NCBI GenBank assembly: GCA_946965045.2
Contig: OX337238.1
Coordinates: forward strand, 1,860,001 to 1,924,000
Direction of reading: 5' to 3'
Source: Epithemia pelagica
Lineage: Eukaryota > Bacillariophyta > Bacillariophyceae > Surirellales > Surirellaceae
Length of the DNA: 64,000 nt
Of this stretch, positions 33,293 to 46,424 are shown piece by piece. Position numbers and translations under genes: made by a program. The notes under the pieces are model-generated. The model saw only the letters and a list, made by a program, of their open reading frames with translations. It was not told the origin of the DNA and ran no database searches. Each line of letters starts with the position of its first letter. Positions within the stretch are counted from its first letter, which is position 1.

Positions 33293-36200
33293 TCAAGAGC
33301 CACTAAAAAGACCTCTTGTGAAGTCGCCAAACTTGTAGCTGGAATTGGAACTTTCTCCGCGACTCTTCTTGCCTCGGGCAACGATACCACGAGAAATATC
33401 ACCAAATCGATAACCCGATTCGTGGCCACGATCCGGCTGCGGAGGGTATGATACATTTCTATTTTGTGTGGATGATGGGAATGGAGAGGCTTCCGTCGAG
33501 GAATGTCTTTGGTGGTGATAGTATTCCAGGTCGTGGTAGTGGTAGTGCTCTGGCGGCAAGGATTGTTGGGGAGGAATAACCTGGTTTGCCTGAGTTTGAG
33601 TCGTATTATGCGGACAAAGTTGAGAGCTCTGATACTCAGGATCCATATGGGGTTTATTTGCTGGGATGGAGACGGTCGCCGGAGGTCTTGAAGGCGAAAG
33701 GGGACCCACTGTTGTGGAAGAGAGTACGGCTGGAGATTGGTTATCTTGGGAAATCTGGTCTGTGCCAGGCAAAAAAGGATCTCTTCCGCGAACACAGGGA
33801 TGTCCCTCAAATTTGATTTGAGAGACTGGAGCCGGAGAATCTGAAAGAAGATGAACTTGTGGGGAGGGAAATGGTGGAGAGTCTGAAAGAAGATCAACTT
33901 GTGGGGAGGGAAATGGTCTTGTCTGATTTTGTAGTATATTTTCAGCGTTCATGAACTCGGCTAACTCTGCATTTTTCTTTGAATCAAGCTCCGAATCATT
34001 TTTCTTTTTGGGATCCCCTGTCATTCGGGCAACAGCTGCCCCAACTGCTTTCCCTCCCACCAGAGCACCTCCAACCATACCAATGGGGCCAGCCATAGCC
34101 AGACCAGCAACCATTCCCAAACCTGATCCTCCGGCAGAAGAAAGTCTAACACGATTCTCTGCTGTGTATTTAGCCGCTGCAGTGGCAGCCCCAGCCGTAA
34201 CATCGCCAACCCTGTAAGAGCAATCTCCGCGCATACTCGCGCCTTTAGAAGCCGCTTTACTCACTGATGCAGCTATGCCCCTACTAACGTCACCGAACTT
34301 GTATCTATCAGAAGCTTCAGCTCCACGCTGTTCCTTGCCGGCAGTTATTGCTGAACCAATGGCATCATAACCAACGACCCCAGCAACAGACCCCCCAATT
34401 GTTGAACTTGTAGCTATAGCAGCAGCCACGGAAGTCACACTGTCGCCAACACTGGTCCCTAATACGTCCGTTTTCAAAAAGAGGTAGGGAATCCGCTTTT
34501 TCACCTGCTTGACGTAGTGATCCGAGAGCGTCTTCGAGTCTGTATTACCACCACCAACGAAGCTACCGACTTTGAGTTGGGCATTGCTCACAGTCGCAAT
34601 TCGACTGGAACAATTGAGTGAAATCTCAAATCCCGAAACTCGAATATTGGGCAGCTTGGAAGTTTTTGAGTCTGACGGATCTGATAGAGGCTCGTTCCAT
34701 TCGTCGGATAATAAGTCGGCAGTAAGCTCAGCGCTTGCGATGTCAATGATCGCGTCGCTGAACATGTCTAGGCGATCTTGATGAAGTGTGACTGATCCCG
34801 ATAACATTGGGATACGAAGCATACTGAGATAGACGAAATCAGCGACTTCGACAATTTCCGTTCTTATCTCTGACCAACCGGCTCTTTGCTCAGCAACAAG
34901 ACTTGTTTTGCCGACAGACACAAGTTTAACCACTTTTCCTGTAAAAGACGCTTGCGAAATGACTAAGCCATCGATAACAAGCTGGATCGGGTATGGGATA
35001 GGATACGTCAGTTTACCAGGATCATCGCCAGTATTTGGTCGATCCATCATCCATTCAATATGAGGACAATGTACCACGATAGCACCTTCTTTCAGAGCCG
35101 CGGTGACATTGTGAAGTGGAGAACACAGAGAACCACCTCCTCCCACAAGCTTTTCAAGTTTCTCAACGGTGAGCGTCATGCTATTTACCCCACCGAAGTA
35201 AGGGAGGCAAAGACGACAAGCTACGCGATCACCACGATGTGTACATTGGGAAATGATTCCGATGCCCTCAGCATGCAAGTGATTTCGAGATACCCCTTCT
35301 TTCAAGAAAGTGAAAGCTTTGCATGCAAGGCTCCACTCTGTCATCTCCGATCCTAGTGGTCTGTAGACAAATTTCAATTCGTCGAGGTTCATGTTGTGCC
35401 ATAAATCGAACTCATTGTGACCAAAAGCAGGAACATAACGTAATCGTGCAGCCTTTAATGCAAAATCGACTCCAAATGGGAGTTCCATTAGGACGGAGGT
35501 GTTTGTGGCCGATCGGTCTTGTGCAGGCGCATCTTGATGGCCAGCGCCGACCATGTTATGGAAGAAGTCAACAGCTAGTACCGAGAAGTTTACGGAAAGA
35601 AGATTGCCAACGTATGACATAGATACTTTTTCAACCGGGGACGAAACTTGGAAAAGCCGAGATGCCGACGCTTCAACTATCGTGCACGTGAAATGAATAT
35701 CAGGGTTCCGTGAAGTTGGACCAGTCATTGATAATGATTGCAGACACATCCTGTTGGTATCAGAGAAGAAGTTACGAAAATCGACTTCATTGATATGAGA
35801 CACCATGCCATTTGTTTCTATCTCTCTCACTGAGATCTGACCGCCATCATCCTTAACGTTGACTAAACAAGATTCCATGCGCAGACGACACTGTCCAGGT
35901 CTGTGCGGCTCTTCGTTGGTCGATCCGGTATCGATGGCAACAAACAGAGTCTGAGTGTCGTTGTAAAACCCGTGAAGGGAAGAAAGAACTGCCAAAGAAG
36001 AAAGTTCGATCGAAACATCGCCGAGCACGGAAAATACATGCCCATCTTGAGAAGTACATGCAGATGGCACAACCAGACATATCCCTCCAGATGGGAAACG
36101 TTGGACAATTTGTAATCTATCCCATCCCACAGTGACAGGAAGTCCGCCAGAATGCTCAACTGTCGTTGGATGGTCAACTGGACTAAGGCAAAGGTGATCC

Positions 36201-39200
36201 ACAGCTACATCAGTCGATGAGTCGCTGGGAGTTCTCAGGCACAAACCGATTTCACCCTCAAATAAAAGTCTTCCTCTCTCTTTCGGTTGAAGGTTAACGT
36301 TGAAGTCTTGGTGACTAGATGAAATCACGAAGCCATTCCCGTTGTCTACCTCAATTGCTTTGTATCGGAGCGAAGCAATATATATCCCATCCTCGACATC
36401 CTTTCGTTTGGTCCTTAGTTCCATATCATCAATCATCAAACGCCACGTAGAAATTCCGACTTTGTGCTTTTCTGGAAAAGTATTCTGGTTGTCGGACCCT
36501 TTCAATGATATCGCAGCGAAAGTGATTAGTGGTGAATGTACGGAAAAGTTGTCTACATCGTACGTCAATGTTACGTTGTCCAGCCTGGACGAGAGGCGAC
36601 AAAACCCGCTTATGCATGCATTTTCCATTCCAACTCTTGTCACGAAAGTCGCGTTCTTGTCAATGGAAGAACAAAGAGAGAGCGATTCTATACGTGAAAG
36701 TTCTCCACCGTTTCGCCCAACTGTGAGGAAATCACAAGTGAGATCCATGCCCCGAGCCTCAACTCCTGCGATATCAATCTGCGACAGCTCGTCCTGGAAA
36801 GACAAGGTGCATTTGTTGAAGCGAATGGGAAAATCAAGCCCAGGAGCAGGAGAGGTTGGCGTAGGAGAACTCTCATGGTTAGAGATAAAAGATACATCTC
36901 GACAGAAAGCAAAAAAGGACGTCGCAATTGCCAACGAAGAAAGTTGAATTGAAACGTCATCAGGGAATGAAATCTTTCGTCTGTCGTTCGACGAGACGCA
37001 GGCACCCATGCCGATGTCCATTCTCCCCGTTGGTGTCATGTAATGCACTTCCAAAGCTCTCCATCCAATTCCCAGAGGAAGACTTGAACTTATCGATTGT
37101 TCCGAAACTTCCTTGTCAATTGCGAGAGACGACACAACAAAATCAATCCATTCGTGGTTGTGACAACCCCTCTTTACGCATCCATCGATTGATCCTTCAA
37201 CAGTGACTCGTAATCTCTCATGAAAATGTGACCGAATGCAAAAAGTTTCCGAGTGAGAGGATGAGACCAAAAGATCTCCGTACCGAGCTTCTACATATCT
37301 GAATCCCATTGAAGCTTCAACGTATTTGCCGTTGTTTTCAATTGACGGGCTGAGAGACACTCGCAGCGATTCTACCGCAACAGAAGCCTTCATTGTTTCA
37401 AGATGTTGCAGTAAGACAAGCTTTCCCAGATTCATCTTGATTTCGATTGGAATATCAACATGCTCAAATGGACTGTCACCATGAAAGCCGCGCCCTTTCT
37501 TTTCCGTCTCTCTAGGAAGGTCTCGGAATGAGATCTTGACGTCGTTTGGGATATCACAAGACAGAGTTTTCGTGTCTAGAGCTATCTGGACATTGTGTAT
37601 AGGTTCAACAAGTTCGCCAACACTGGGAAGGACAAAACGAGATACATCAAAATTGAGCATTCCTGTTTGTAGGTCTGGTGAGGACAGTTGAACCTTGAAG
37701 AATTGAGCCGAGAGGCCCTCGATCATTCCCGAAATGTTTACTGTGACAAATGAGATAGAGCCTGAAGGAAAAGCCTCAATCTGCTCAACATCAATCTGTC
37801 CGGGGTTCAATCCTCGCACTACAACTTGAACTCCCGGAACAGCGCAAGCGAATGGAAGTTCAAACGAAGAAAAAGACATGCTGTCTTCTGCCGTAGGTGG
37901 TTCAGTTCTGAGAATATCCAAAACCTCAGTGAGAATTGCCGAAACTTCCGTTCCCACCTCAATTGGAGGACGTTCCAGGATTACGGATACGAGGTCATTC
38001 AACCTCAGGCTGGGCGCGTGTTGATCTTCGAAGATACCAGATGGAATTGTTAACTTAAAAGACGATGAGGTCAGAGCAATTGCGTTCCATGTGATGGCCC
38101 GAAAGGTATGGTCACCGCGAGCCTTGACCATGGATAGGGCGGCATGGATCCAGCAACCATCGGCACCCTTCCATTTGAGGGAAACTTGCTCACCACCATC
38201 AACAAACCACGAAGTTCCTTGGGCAACGCTGGAAACATCATGAGTTTCCTCGGAACCGTACACTGAGACAACAGACCATGATTCCCTGATTCCATCCACT
38301 AGACATTTGACTTGTTGTGCATCGAACTCGATATGAACCGAAGCTGATGAAGCAATGAGAGAATCTTGCTCAACTGAATCGCACAATGCATCTTCAAACT
38401 CCGCCTGAGCTACCCCAACACGACTGGTGAATATATCTGCATACAGCGGATGCTTAGACTGAATGATCGGCTTTTCATCCAAGTAAAGGCCTCCACTGCA
38501 CTGGATGGTGCATACCGACGCGTCAAAGTGGTAACTCAATTCACAACCACGAAAAGACACGGGAATACCATTCTCAAGAACACATCCTATGGAAGGTATT
38601 TGCAACTTGAGTTGGCTCGAATCTTGTTGTTTTGTAAGGGCACTAAAAGTGGTGGTCGAATCACCTGTTTCGCCCATCGTCTCTCGTACCAAAGACAATA
38701 CTGCTTGCGCTTGTACAGGTCCAATATGCACATTGATCGGGGTGCTCTGATATCCTTGAATCAATAATCCCGTTACGAAACCATCTACAAAACGCCGGCC
38801 TGATACTCTCGTTATTTGTGCCGCTCCACTCCATTCGTCAATCAAGGCGAGTTCATGCCATTCTGCCTTGTTGTCATTATCTTGTTCAAGCTTCCGTACA
38901 TAGGCTCGCAACTCCACCAATTCGAGACGTTGATCTAGCTTCGATTCATTTTCAGCCAGTGTTTGCAGATTAGCACGTTCCAACTTGATGTCAACTGACG
39001 TGTCCTTGTCAACTTCGAGTGAAATGCACACATTGGTGACAACGACAGTCAAATGATCCATAATTTGTTGAAAGTACTTAGTTTTCCAAGAACTTGCGTC
39101 TGCAGGTTCTTTCTGTTCCCTTTGTTGTGCATTCTCGACGTTGGCATTTGACTCATCACGGTTGGTATCGACTTCTGCATTGTTTGTCGTCTTTGTTGAC

Positions 39201-39463
39201 GGTGAAATAACAATATTGACACCACAAACATGTAGGGTTACATCCGTAATACCTGTTGAACTCCATGCCCAGTTCAGTTTGATGGATTCAATATGTCCAC
39301 CATAGTGACGTGTTGTTACATTTTTAAGAGATATTCCTGATTCTTGAAACAAGTTTGTTTCAATCGCCGACGGATCGACATGGAACCATTCTGCGAGATT
39401 TTGTGCAAGGTACGAAGCTAGCCAGGCTTTGGGAGAAACAAAGGAACTCAGAGAGGAAAACAT
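33293..39463 (-). CDS. Giant chorein-N-domain protein of the VPS13/ATG2 bridge-like lipid-transfer superfamily
   Basis: 2056 residues in one exon. The first ~45 residues fit a chorein_N module (AWLASYLAQNLAEWFHVDPS, SGISLKNVTTRH), the hallmark of VPS13 and ATG2 proteins that shuttle lipids along a groove between membranes. The long middle part is beta-rich without low-complexity runs, as expected for repeated groove units. The C-terminus is different: Ala/Gly-rich hydrophobic helices (GMVAGLAMAGPIGMVGGALV, residues ~1790-1810) and four copies of a Y-[KR]-[FV]-G-D-x-[ST] motif at about residues 1721, 1750, 2018 and 2043, the last one ending the protein. Length is between ATG2 and VPS13; no VAB, DUF1162 or PH domain could be recognised by eye, so the subfamily stays open. 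Two identical-looking 17-residue repeats (FPSPQV[DH]LLSDSP) precede the C-terminal motifs. Confidence 0.75.
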   Translation of the reverse strand: MFSSLSSFVSPKAWLASYLAQNLAEWFHVDPSAIETNLFQESGISLKNVTTRHYGGHIESIKLNWAWSSTGITDVTLHVCGVNIVISPSTKTTNNAEVDTNRDESNANVENAQQREQKEPADASSWKTKYFQQIMDHLTVVVTNVCISLEVDKDTSVDIKLERANLQTLAENESKLDQRLELVELRAYVRKLEQDNDNKAEWHELALIDEWSGAAQITRVSGRRFVDGFVTGLLIQGYQSTPINVHIGPVQAQAVLSLVRETMGETGDSTTTFSALTKQQDSSQLKLQIPSIGCVLENGIPVSFRGCELSYHFDASVCTIQCSGGLYLDEKPIIQSKHPLYADIFTSRVGVAQAEFEDALCDSVEQDSLIASSASVHIEFDAQQVKCLVDGIRESWSVVSVYGSEETHDVSSVAQGTSWFVDGGEQVSLKWKGADGCWIHAALSMVKARGDHTFRAITWNAIALTSSSFKLTIPSGIFEDQHAPSLRLNDLVSVILERPPIEVGTEVSAILTEVLDILRTEPPTAEDSMSFSSFELPFACAVPGVQVVVRGLNPGQIDVEQIEAFPSGSISFVTVNISGMIEGLSAQFFKVQLSSPDLQTGMLNFDVSRFVLPSVGELVEPIHNVQIALDTKTLSCDIPNDVKISFRDLPRETEKKGRGFHGDSPFEHVDIPIEIKMNLGKLVLLQHLETMKASVAVESLRVSLSPSIENNGKYVEASMGFRYVEARYGDLLVSSSHSETFCIRSHFHERLRVTVEGSIDGCVKRGCHNHEWIDFVVSSLAIDKEVSEQSISSSLPLGIGWRALEVHYMTPTGRMDIGMGACVSSNDRRKISFPDDVSIQLSSLAIATSFFAFCRDVSFISNHESSPTPTSPAPGLDFPIRFNKCTLSFQDELSQIDIAGVEARGMDLTCDFLTVGRNGGELSRIESLSLCSSIDKNATFVTRVGMENACISGFCRLSSRLDNVTLTYDVDNFSVHSPLITFAAISLKGSDNQNTFPEKHKVGISTWRLMIDDMELRTKRKDVEDGIYIASLRYKAIEVDNGNGFVISSSHQDFNVNLQPKERGRLLFEGEIGLCLRTPSDSSTDVAVDHLCLSPVDHPTTVEHSGGLPVTVGWDRLQIVQRFPSGGICLVVPSACTSQDGHVFSVLGDVSIELSSLAVLSSLHGFYNDTQTLFVAIDTGSTNEEPHRPGQCRLRMESCLVNVKDDGGQISVREIETNGMVSHINEVDFRNFFSDTNRMCLQSLSMTGPTSRNPDIHFTCTIVEASASRLFQVSSPVEKVSMSYVGNLLSVNFSVLAVDFFHNMVGAGHQDAPAQDRSATNTSVLMELPFGVDFALKAARLRYVPAFGHNEFDLWHNMNLDELKFVYRPLGSEMTEWSLACKAFTFLKEGVSRNHLHAEGIGIISQCTHRGDRVACRLCLPYFGGVNSMTLTVEKLEKLVGGGGSLCSPLHNVTAALKEGAIVVHCPHIEWMMDRPNTGDDPGKLTYPIPYPIQLVIDGLVISQASFTGKVVKLVSVGKTSLVAEQRAGWSEIRTEIVEVADFVYLSMLRIPMLSGSVTLHQDRLDMFSDAIIDIASAELTADLLSDEWNEPLSDPSDSKTSKLPNIRVSGFEISLNCSSRIATVSNAQLKVGSFVGGGNTDSKTLSDHYVKQVKKRIPYLFLKTDVLGTSVGDSVTSVAAAIATSSTIGGSVAGVVGYDAIGSAITAGKEQRGAEASDRYKFGDVSRGIAASVSKAASKGASMRGDCSYRVGDVTAGAATAAAKYTAENRVRLSSAGGSGLGMVAGLAMAGPIGMVGGALVGGKAVGAAVARMTGDPKKKNDSELDSKKNAELAEFMNAENILQNQTRPFPSPQVDLLSDSPPFPSPQVHLLSDSPAPVSQIKFEGHPCVRGRDPFLPGTDQISQDNQSPAVLSSTTVGPLSPSRPPATVSIPANKPHMDPEYQSSQLCPHNTTQTQANQVIPPQQSLPPEHYHYHDLEYYHHQRHSSTEASPFPSSTQNRNVSYPPQPDRGHESGYRFGDISRGIVARGKKSRGESSNSSYKFGDFTRGLFSGS

Positions 39464-40148
39464 GGAACGTTCTCGAGTATTTATTCAGCTTTTCCTCCAC
39501 ATTTATTTTTCATGCGAAAATGAATGAGACCTTCTTGTGGCTTTGTGGTTCTTGTCGTATCTTTGGGTCGTGCGAAAGGGGTCACACTGTTCTTGGAAGA
39601 TGATGATGTCTTTGTTATAATACGCCCAAGCGCATTATTTTATAGCCGCTCGGGATCAGAAAATAATAGATAAAACAGAGTTATAAAACGGAACCTTGAG
39701 CCCGGGACATACCACGCTGGGAAGTAGTCATGTGTCGGACTAGGCGCGACTCTTTTTTGGATGGCATAGTTGTAGGAAGATGCGAGAAGGCTGAAGGCAG
39801 CACTTCATTCTCTAGGTAGTTTGTACTCCTAGTTTGGACCTGTCCCACTCCCAAGGGACTCTTCAAGGACAGTACGTATATGGAACCATGCTGACTGGAA
39901 CTGAAGCTGCTCAATCTGAAGGATGCCTCGGCCGGCATCCAAATGTGGTCGAGCTCAAGTGTTGCAAAGTAGTCTGCCCGACTTCGCTCGCCCTCATTCA
40001 GTATTCGAGTTCATTTACAAGATTCAGCATAGACTTCCAAATCTGAATTATGGATATAATTCGAAGGTGTAATATTAGAATACGGTTACCGTTGAACAAC
40101 CTGCGAAAACGAACGCTTTAAGTCTCAGAAAAGCTACGAGGCAGTCTC
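39464..40148. promoter_or_regulatory. Promoter of the chorein gene and 3' end of the helicase gene
   Basis: 685 bp between two tandem - strand genes. It holds the upstream region of the chorein gene and the 3' UTR of the helicase. No ORF is supported. Confidence 0.35.
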
Positions 40149-42628
<2,480 letters not shown>

Positions 42629-43048
42629 GTTGGACTTATTGAATACCTCTCACAAGCCGTTCCTTTCTATCCTTCCTGTCTTGGAGGGATGAATGGAACG
42701 AGAAAAGGCGCGTCTTTGGTTGGTGTGGCAGGAACACGCGTAAGAACTTCTCTACCACGTCTTGCTATCCCTTAGCGGGGACCGATATGAGGTTGTACCT
42801 ATTCTAGAAACTAATATACCTCTTAATCACGGAAACCGTTGGGGTGTTCCGTAGTAGCTAGGAGTAACCTTATAGGAGTAATATATTATCCACTTTGTGG
42901 TTGCAATTGGATATTGGATTGGTGTAGTGAGACATGAGAGCCCAAAAAACCATACCAAGCGAGAAGATCAACATCCGATATTGTACTTTGCTTCTTCTTT
43001 AAATCCCTTGAAGTATCACAGGGTCGTTACCTAGATCGCAGGTATGCT
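42629..43048. other. Intergenic between helicase and SUN-protein genes
   Basis: 420 bp with the helicase promoter and the SUN-gene 3' UTR. GTAGTAGCTAGGAGTAACC lies near 42850. No ORF is supported. Confidence 0.35.
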
Positions 43049-44578
43049 TTATTCTACTGCTTCTCCGTGGACACGAAGACGATATAAGCATGTGTAGTTT
43101 GGGTTGCCGTGATTCTCCAGAACTTCGAGACGAAGAGCCGCAAGCATATCATCACGTGTAATCGGGGTTTCGAGTGGATTCGCAACACATGAGGTAGCAG
43201 TTTCCTCATCGTCATGAGAATTTGGCGCTGAACAAGAACCCTCGTCGTTTTTCTCGAATTCGCTCTCAGTTTTCGCTTCGTCATATTGTACATAAACTGT
43301 TTTTGTGTCACCAGATGCCAGGTCAAACTCAAATTGAAAAACAGGAATAGGGCTGTCAGAATCGAAAGTTAAGCCGTTGCACTTGTTGTCGTTGCACGGT
43401 GGATAACCAACGACTTTTATCCGTTTTGGAGCTGCGCTGTAATCTCCATTCAGCAGCAAGTTTGACCTCACGTGATCGATCGATACGGCAGACAAAGATA
43501 TGGGATATGGTAACGCAATGGTGACGAACCCCTTGCCACCCTGCAGAGGCCAACATGATCCCGGGAAAACGAGTGGGTGGAGAACCATCTCTGGTCGATT
43601 GATGACATGGCTCGATGAGGATGAAGAGAAGAAGTTGGACAACGGTTGACCCATAACATTTGCTGGCATTTCAAACTCAGGGCCAAACTGCTCTCGGAGA
43701 TATTCAAACGCGTCGATCCAATCATCGGGAACATAGTTTTTCCACCAATCTGTATTTGTGTTCCCATCAACTGTGCGAGGGTGCTCTGGATGGAAGGTTT
43801 CCGATGTAAACCCATGGACAATCCAAGCTCCATTTGAAGCGTGGTCGTATAGTTTCTCTTTTGTGGATTGCAGCAGGTGCTGCTGGATGATTTGTGCAGC
43901 ATGAGTTATTGAAGCACATTGTCCGTTATGAATGTCGTCTGGAGCAGCATTGGTCTCCGATGATGAAAGGGGAACTTCAGGTACTGGAAGTTCATCCACG
44001 CCTCTTCTCAATGCCTCCCGACAAAATTCATATGCATGAGCGTCGTGAGCACTAAATATGCGTTCAGGTGATAGTAAGTGATCAAAGGACTCGGCAGATA
44101 CGAAAGCGTGAGCATCATCGTCATCATTTTCGTCGTTGACATCCACTTCACACTTAGTCATATTCACGGTTTGGTCCCTTGCCTGCATTTCGTAGTCGCG
44201 TGTTTTGATGAGACGATTCTGCAAGTGTTGGACAGCCATGACATTGACTTTACGGCGCAATATCTCATCAACTTGTTGGGTCAATTCAACCAATTCAACA
44301 TGCCGCTGTTGTATAGAATCAATTGTTTCCCGCAACTTCGTCTCCCCCTGAGCCAGAACTTCCTCATCATTTCGAAGCTTTTTATAGTCTTCAAATGCGT
44401 CCGCGACGGCCGATCTTAGACTTGCAATGCTTGGTGATGACGGGGACGACTCCGCTGCTGTTTCTGCTGAATTTTCCTCTTGGCTCCTCACGAAGGGCTC
44501 TGGCAACACCATGAGGGAAAATACAAGAATCTTTGCAAGGCACACGAAGCCATGACGAACATTCGACGTTGATATCAT
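43049..44578 (-). CDS. SUN-domain protein (Sad1/UNC-84), probably with signal peptide
   Basis: The SUN domain (last ~175 residues) is clear: FPGSCWPLQGGKGFVTIALP, SLSAVSIDHV, APKRIKVVGYP, TKTVYVQYDE and the end LEVLENHGNPNYTCLYRLRV. It is preceded by a coiled-coil stretch (ETKLRETIDSIQQRHVELVE). SUN proteins sit in the perinuclear space and link nucleus and cytoskeleton, or, in the SLP/Slp1 group, act in the ER. I prefer the ATG at 44578 (509 residues): it gives an N-terminus with a hydrophobic core (LAKILVFSLMVLP). The upstream in-frame ATG at 44704 would add 42 basic residues across a C-run and leave only 33 bp before the divergent gene. No clear transmembrane anchor elsewhere, so a signal peptide or anchor at the N-terminus is the likely membrane route, closer to the mid-type/SLP SUNs. 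Confidence 0.8.
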   Translation of the reverse strand: MISTSNVRHGFVCLAKILVFSLMVLPEPFVRSQEENSAETAAESSPSSPSIASLRSAVADAFEDYKKLRNDEEVLAQGETKLRETIDSIQQRHVELVELTQQVDEILRRKVNVMAVQHLQNRLIKTRDYEMQARDQTVNMTKCEVDVNDENDDDDAHAFVSAESFDHLLSPERIFSAHDAHAYEFCREALRRGVDELPVPEVPLSSSETNAAPDDIHNGQCASITHAAQIIQQHLLQSTKEKLYDHASNGAWIVHGFTSETFHPEHPRTVDGNTNTDWWKNYVPDDWIDAFEYLREQFGPEFEMPANVMGQPLSNFFSSSSSSHVINRPEMVLHPLVFPGSCWPLQGGKGFVTIALPYPISLSAVSIDHVRSNLLLNGDYSAAPKRIKVVGYPPCNDNKCNGLTFDSDSPIPVFQFEFDLASGDTKTVYVQYDEAKTESEFEKNDEGSCSAPNSHDDEETATSCVANPLETPITRDDMLAALRLEVLENHGNPNYTCLYRLRVHGEAVE

Positions 44579-44737
44579 CGAAGGCAGCTCTTCAGTTCTC
44601 TTCTGGCGTTTTTTGATCGTCGACAAAATTTTCTGGTTCACAACCCCCGGGGGGCCCTGGGGAAGGGGGGGGGTGTCTGTCGCGATTTCTTTCAGAATTT
44701 TCACAGATTTCTGCCATCACATTAGAATTAGATCACC
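44579..44737. promoter_or_regulatory. Short divergent promoter with G/C run
   Basis: 159 bp shared by the SUN gene and the + strand gene at 44738 (if the SUN start is at 44578). It contains CCCCCGGGGGGCCC and a run of G, at about 44644-44674. Confidence 0.4.
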
Positions 44738-46037
44738 ATGGTCCTCTTGGAAACCCATGCGGAGAAGAAAGCAAAACTAGACGAAAACCCGGTCGTAGAG
44801 CTTAAAAGGCAAGCAGAACGGTACGCGGTGGTATGTCAAAGGAAACGAAAGCCGAAAGAGTCTCCAGATGAAGGTGCTTTCAACACAACCGAGGCAAAGA
44901 AGTCGTTTGAAGTTTGGCTCGAATCTTTACGAGAGGTGATGCCTCTTTGCTATCACGTAGACAAAAAAGGAATGCATACGGACAGACAGTGTACGTGTCT
45001 TGCAGAATGTAACGTTGAGGTCGTGTCCGATTTCATAATAAAGTACTGCTTGGCAACCCCAAATGCTCGAGACATGATGGTTCGAAGTATCCTTCATGAT
45101 GCGGAAGATCTGAAAGAAGAGGGTGAAGCGTTGTGCTACAGAATATTTTCTTCAACAGGTCAAAAAAATCTGTGTCTGGACAGTTTTCTGAACCTACTAA
45201 AAATAGGGTAAGTGGCGACAGTGTCCGCTGTTGCATGGCTCTTTTGTTGTGTTCACACTTTGCGGTTGTTTCGTCAGGGGCACTAAGTACGAAAGTATGA
45301 AGAGGGCGAATGAAGAAGGCGTCGTCGGTCGCCGCATTGATGTCGGAAGCGTCAATAGCACTAGGAACAGCTCTCGCCGAAAATCAGAACCGTTTGTCGT
45401 TGATTTTCTTTGTGAGTTGGCCAAACGAGTTGGTGTCGAACAGACCCATGGCGAAGCTGATGACATCCCTGTTGAGAGCCCACAGATTCTTCTTCCGGAA
45501 ACGTATTCCAAGAAAGGCATCTATCGCGATTTTATCTTTCAACAAGGCTACATTATCTGCGAGCATCGAGGTGGTCCTCGAATGAAAGACTACACCCTGC
45601 GATCTGACAAAGATTGGAACGGGAAATCACCAGGTCCGATATGTTCAATTGCTTGCTTCACTGCGATTTGGCAAAAGGATTGTGGTCATATTCAAATAAA
45701 CAATCAACAAGCGACCAAAAAGGATGCTTCCAAAGATGAACCATTCCAACAGGAGCATGATGAGAATGGAAACCCCATCATTGACAATGGTGGTAATATT
45801 GATGCCGCTTCTCCCCCGCCCAAGAAGAAGCTGAAAACGATACTGTCGGACCGAAGTGGTAATCCTTACACAGCTTTAAGGGAAGCCCACGAGCTGTTGC
45901 TCGAAGAAAATCAGCAGCTACGAGAACGCTCCAAGGACGACAAGGAGTCATTTCAACATGAAATACAGCATCTCAAAGAACGTGTACATTTCTTAGAGAT
46001 GCAGATCCGTTCAGCCCGTGCTCGTAACGCCTTTTAA
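44738..46037 (+). CDS. Unrecognised protein with C-terminal coiled coil, two exons
   Basis: Exons 44738-45207 and 45278-46037 with a 70-bp intron (GTAAGT...CGTCAG); the junction codon is GG|G and the product is 409 residues. I do not recognise a family. Visible: a basic, Lys/Glu-rich start; a Cys/His-rich segment (CYHVDKKGMH followed by CTCLAEC, residues ~73-93) that could bind zinc; a middle region with FIFQQGYIICEH and CSIACFTAIW; an acidic/Gln-rich part; PPPKKKLKTI that could serve as a nuclear localisation signal; and a final ~60-residue coiled coil (LREAHELLLEENQQLRERSK on). The layout hints at a nuclear, self-associating protein. That is inference only. Confidence 0.65.
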
Positions 46038-46424
46038 GTGTACATTTCACAGCGAGGAAAGGTCCACTTGAGCGGATGATGGTCATATGATCTTTTGTCA
46101 TCAGGTGTCTCTCTTGCCATCAGCGTTCTGTCATCTCCGATCTGAGGAGGATAGGAAGGAGCCCAAACCCTTTCCATATATCAACAGGGAATTCTGCTTC
46201 GTTGGCTTGAATGATGTCATTTTCCTTAATAGGCCTTCAAAGGCAATACTACAACGGAACTTGGCGGAAGATGAAGCAAACAAAAATATGGCTCAGCAAC
46301 GCCTCGAGTTTTTGGTGGGATGAAGAGAATTGTACAGGGGAGGAAAACTATTGCTACAGAGTACACTACAATTCGTGCGAGCGAACTGTCATCACAATCA
46401 CAGAAGGATAAGCACCAGGATAAA
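46038..46424. other. Convergent 3' region
   Basis: 387 bp between the coiled-coil gene and the PH-DUF1336 gene. The short open frames here show no family features. Confidence 0.4.

Noticed and set aside
33253-33897. 214-codon - strand frame with a Thr run
   Set aside because: It is an alternative frame of the chorein-protein tail, with no features of its own.
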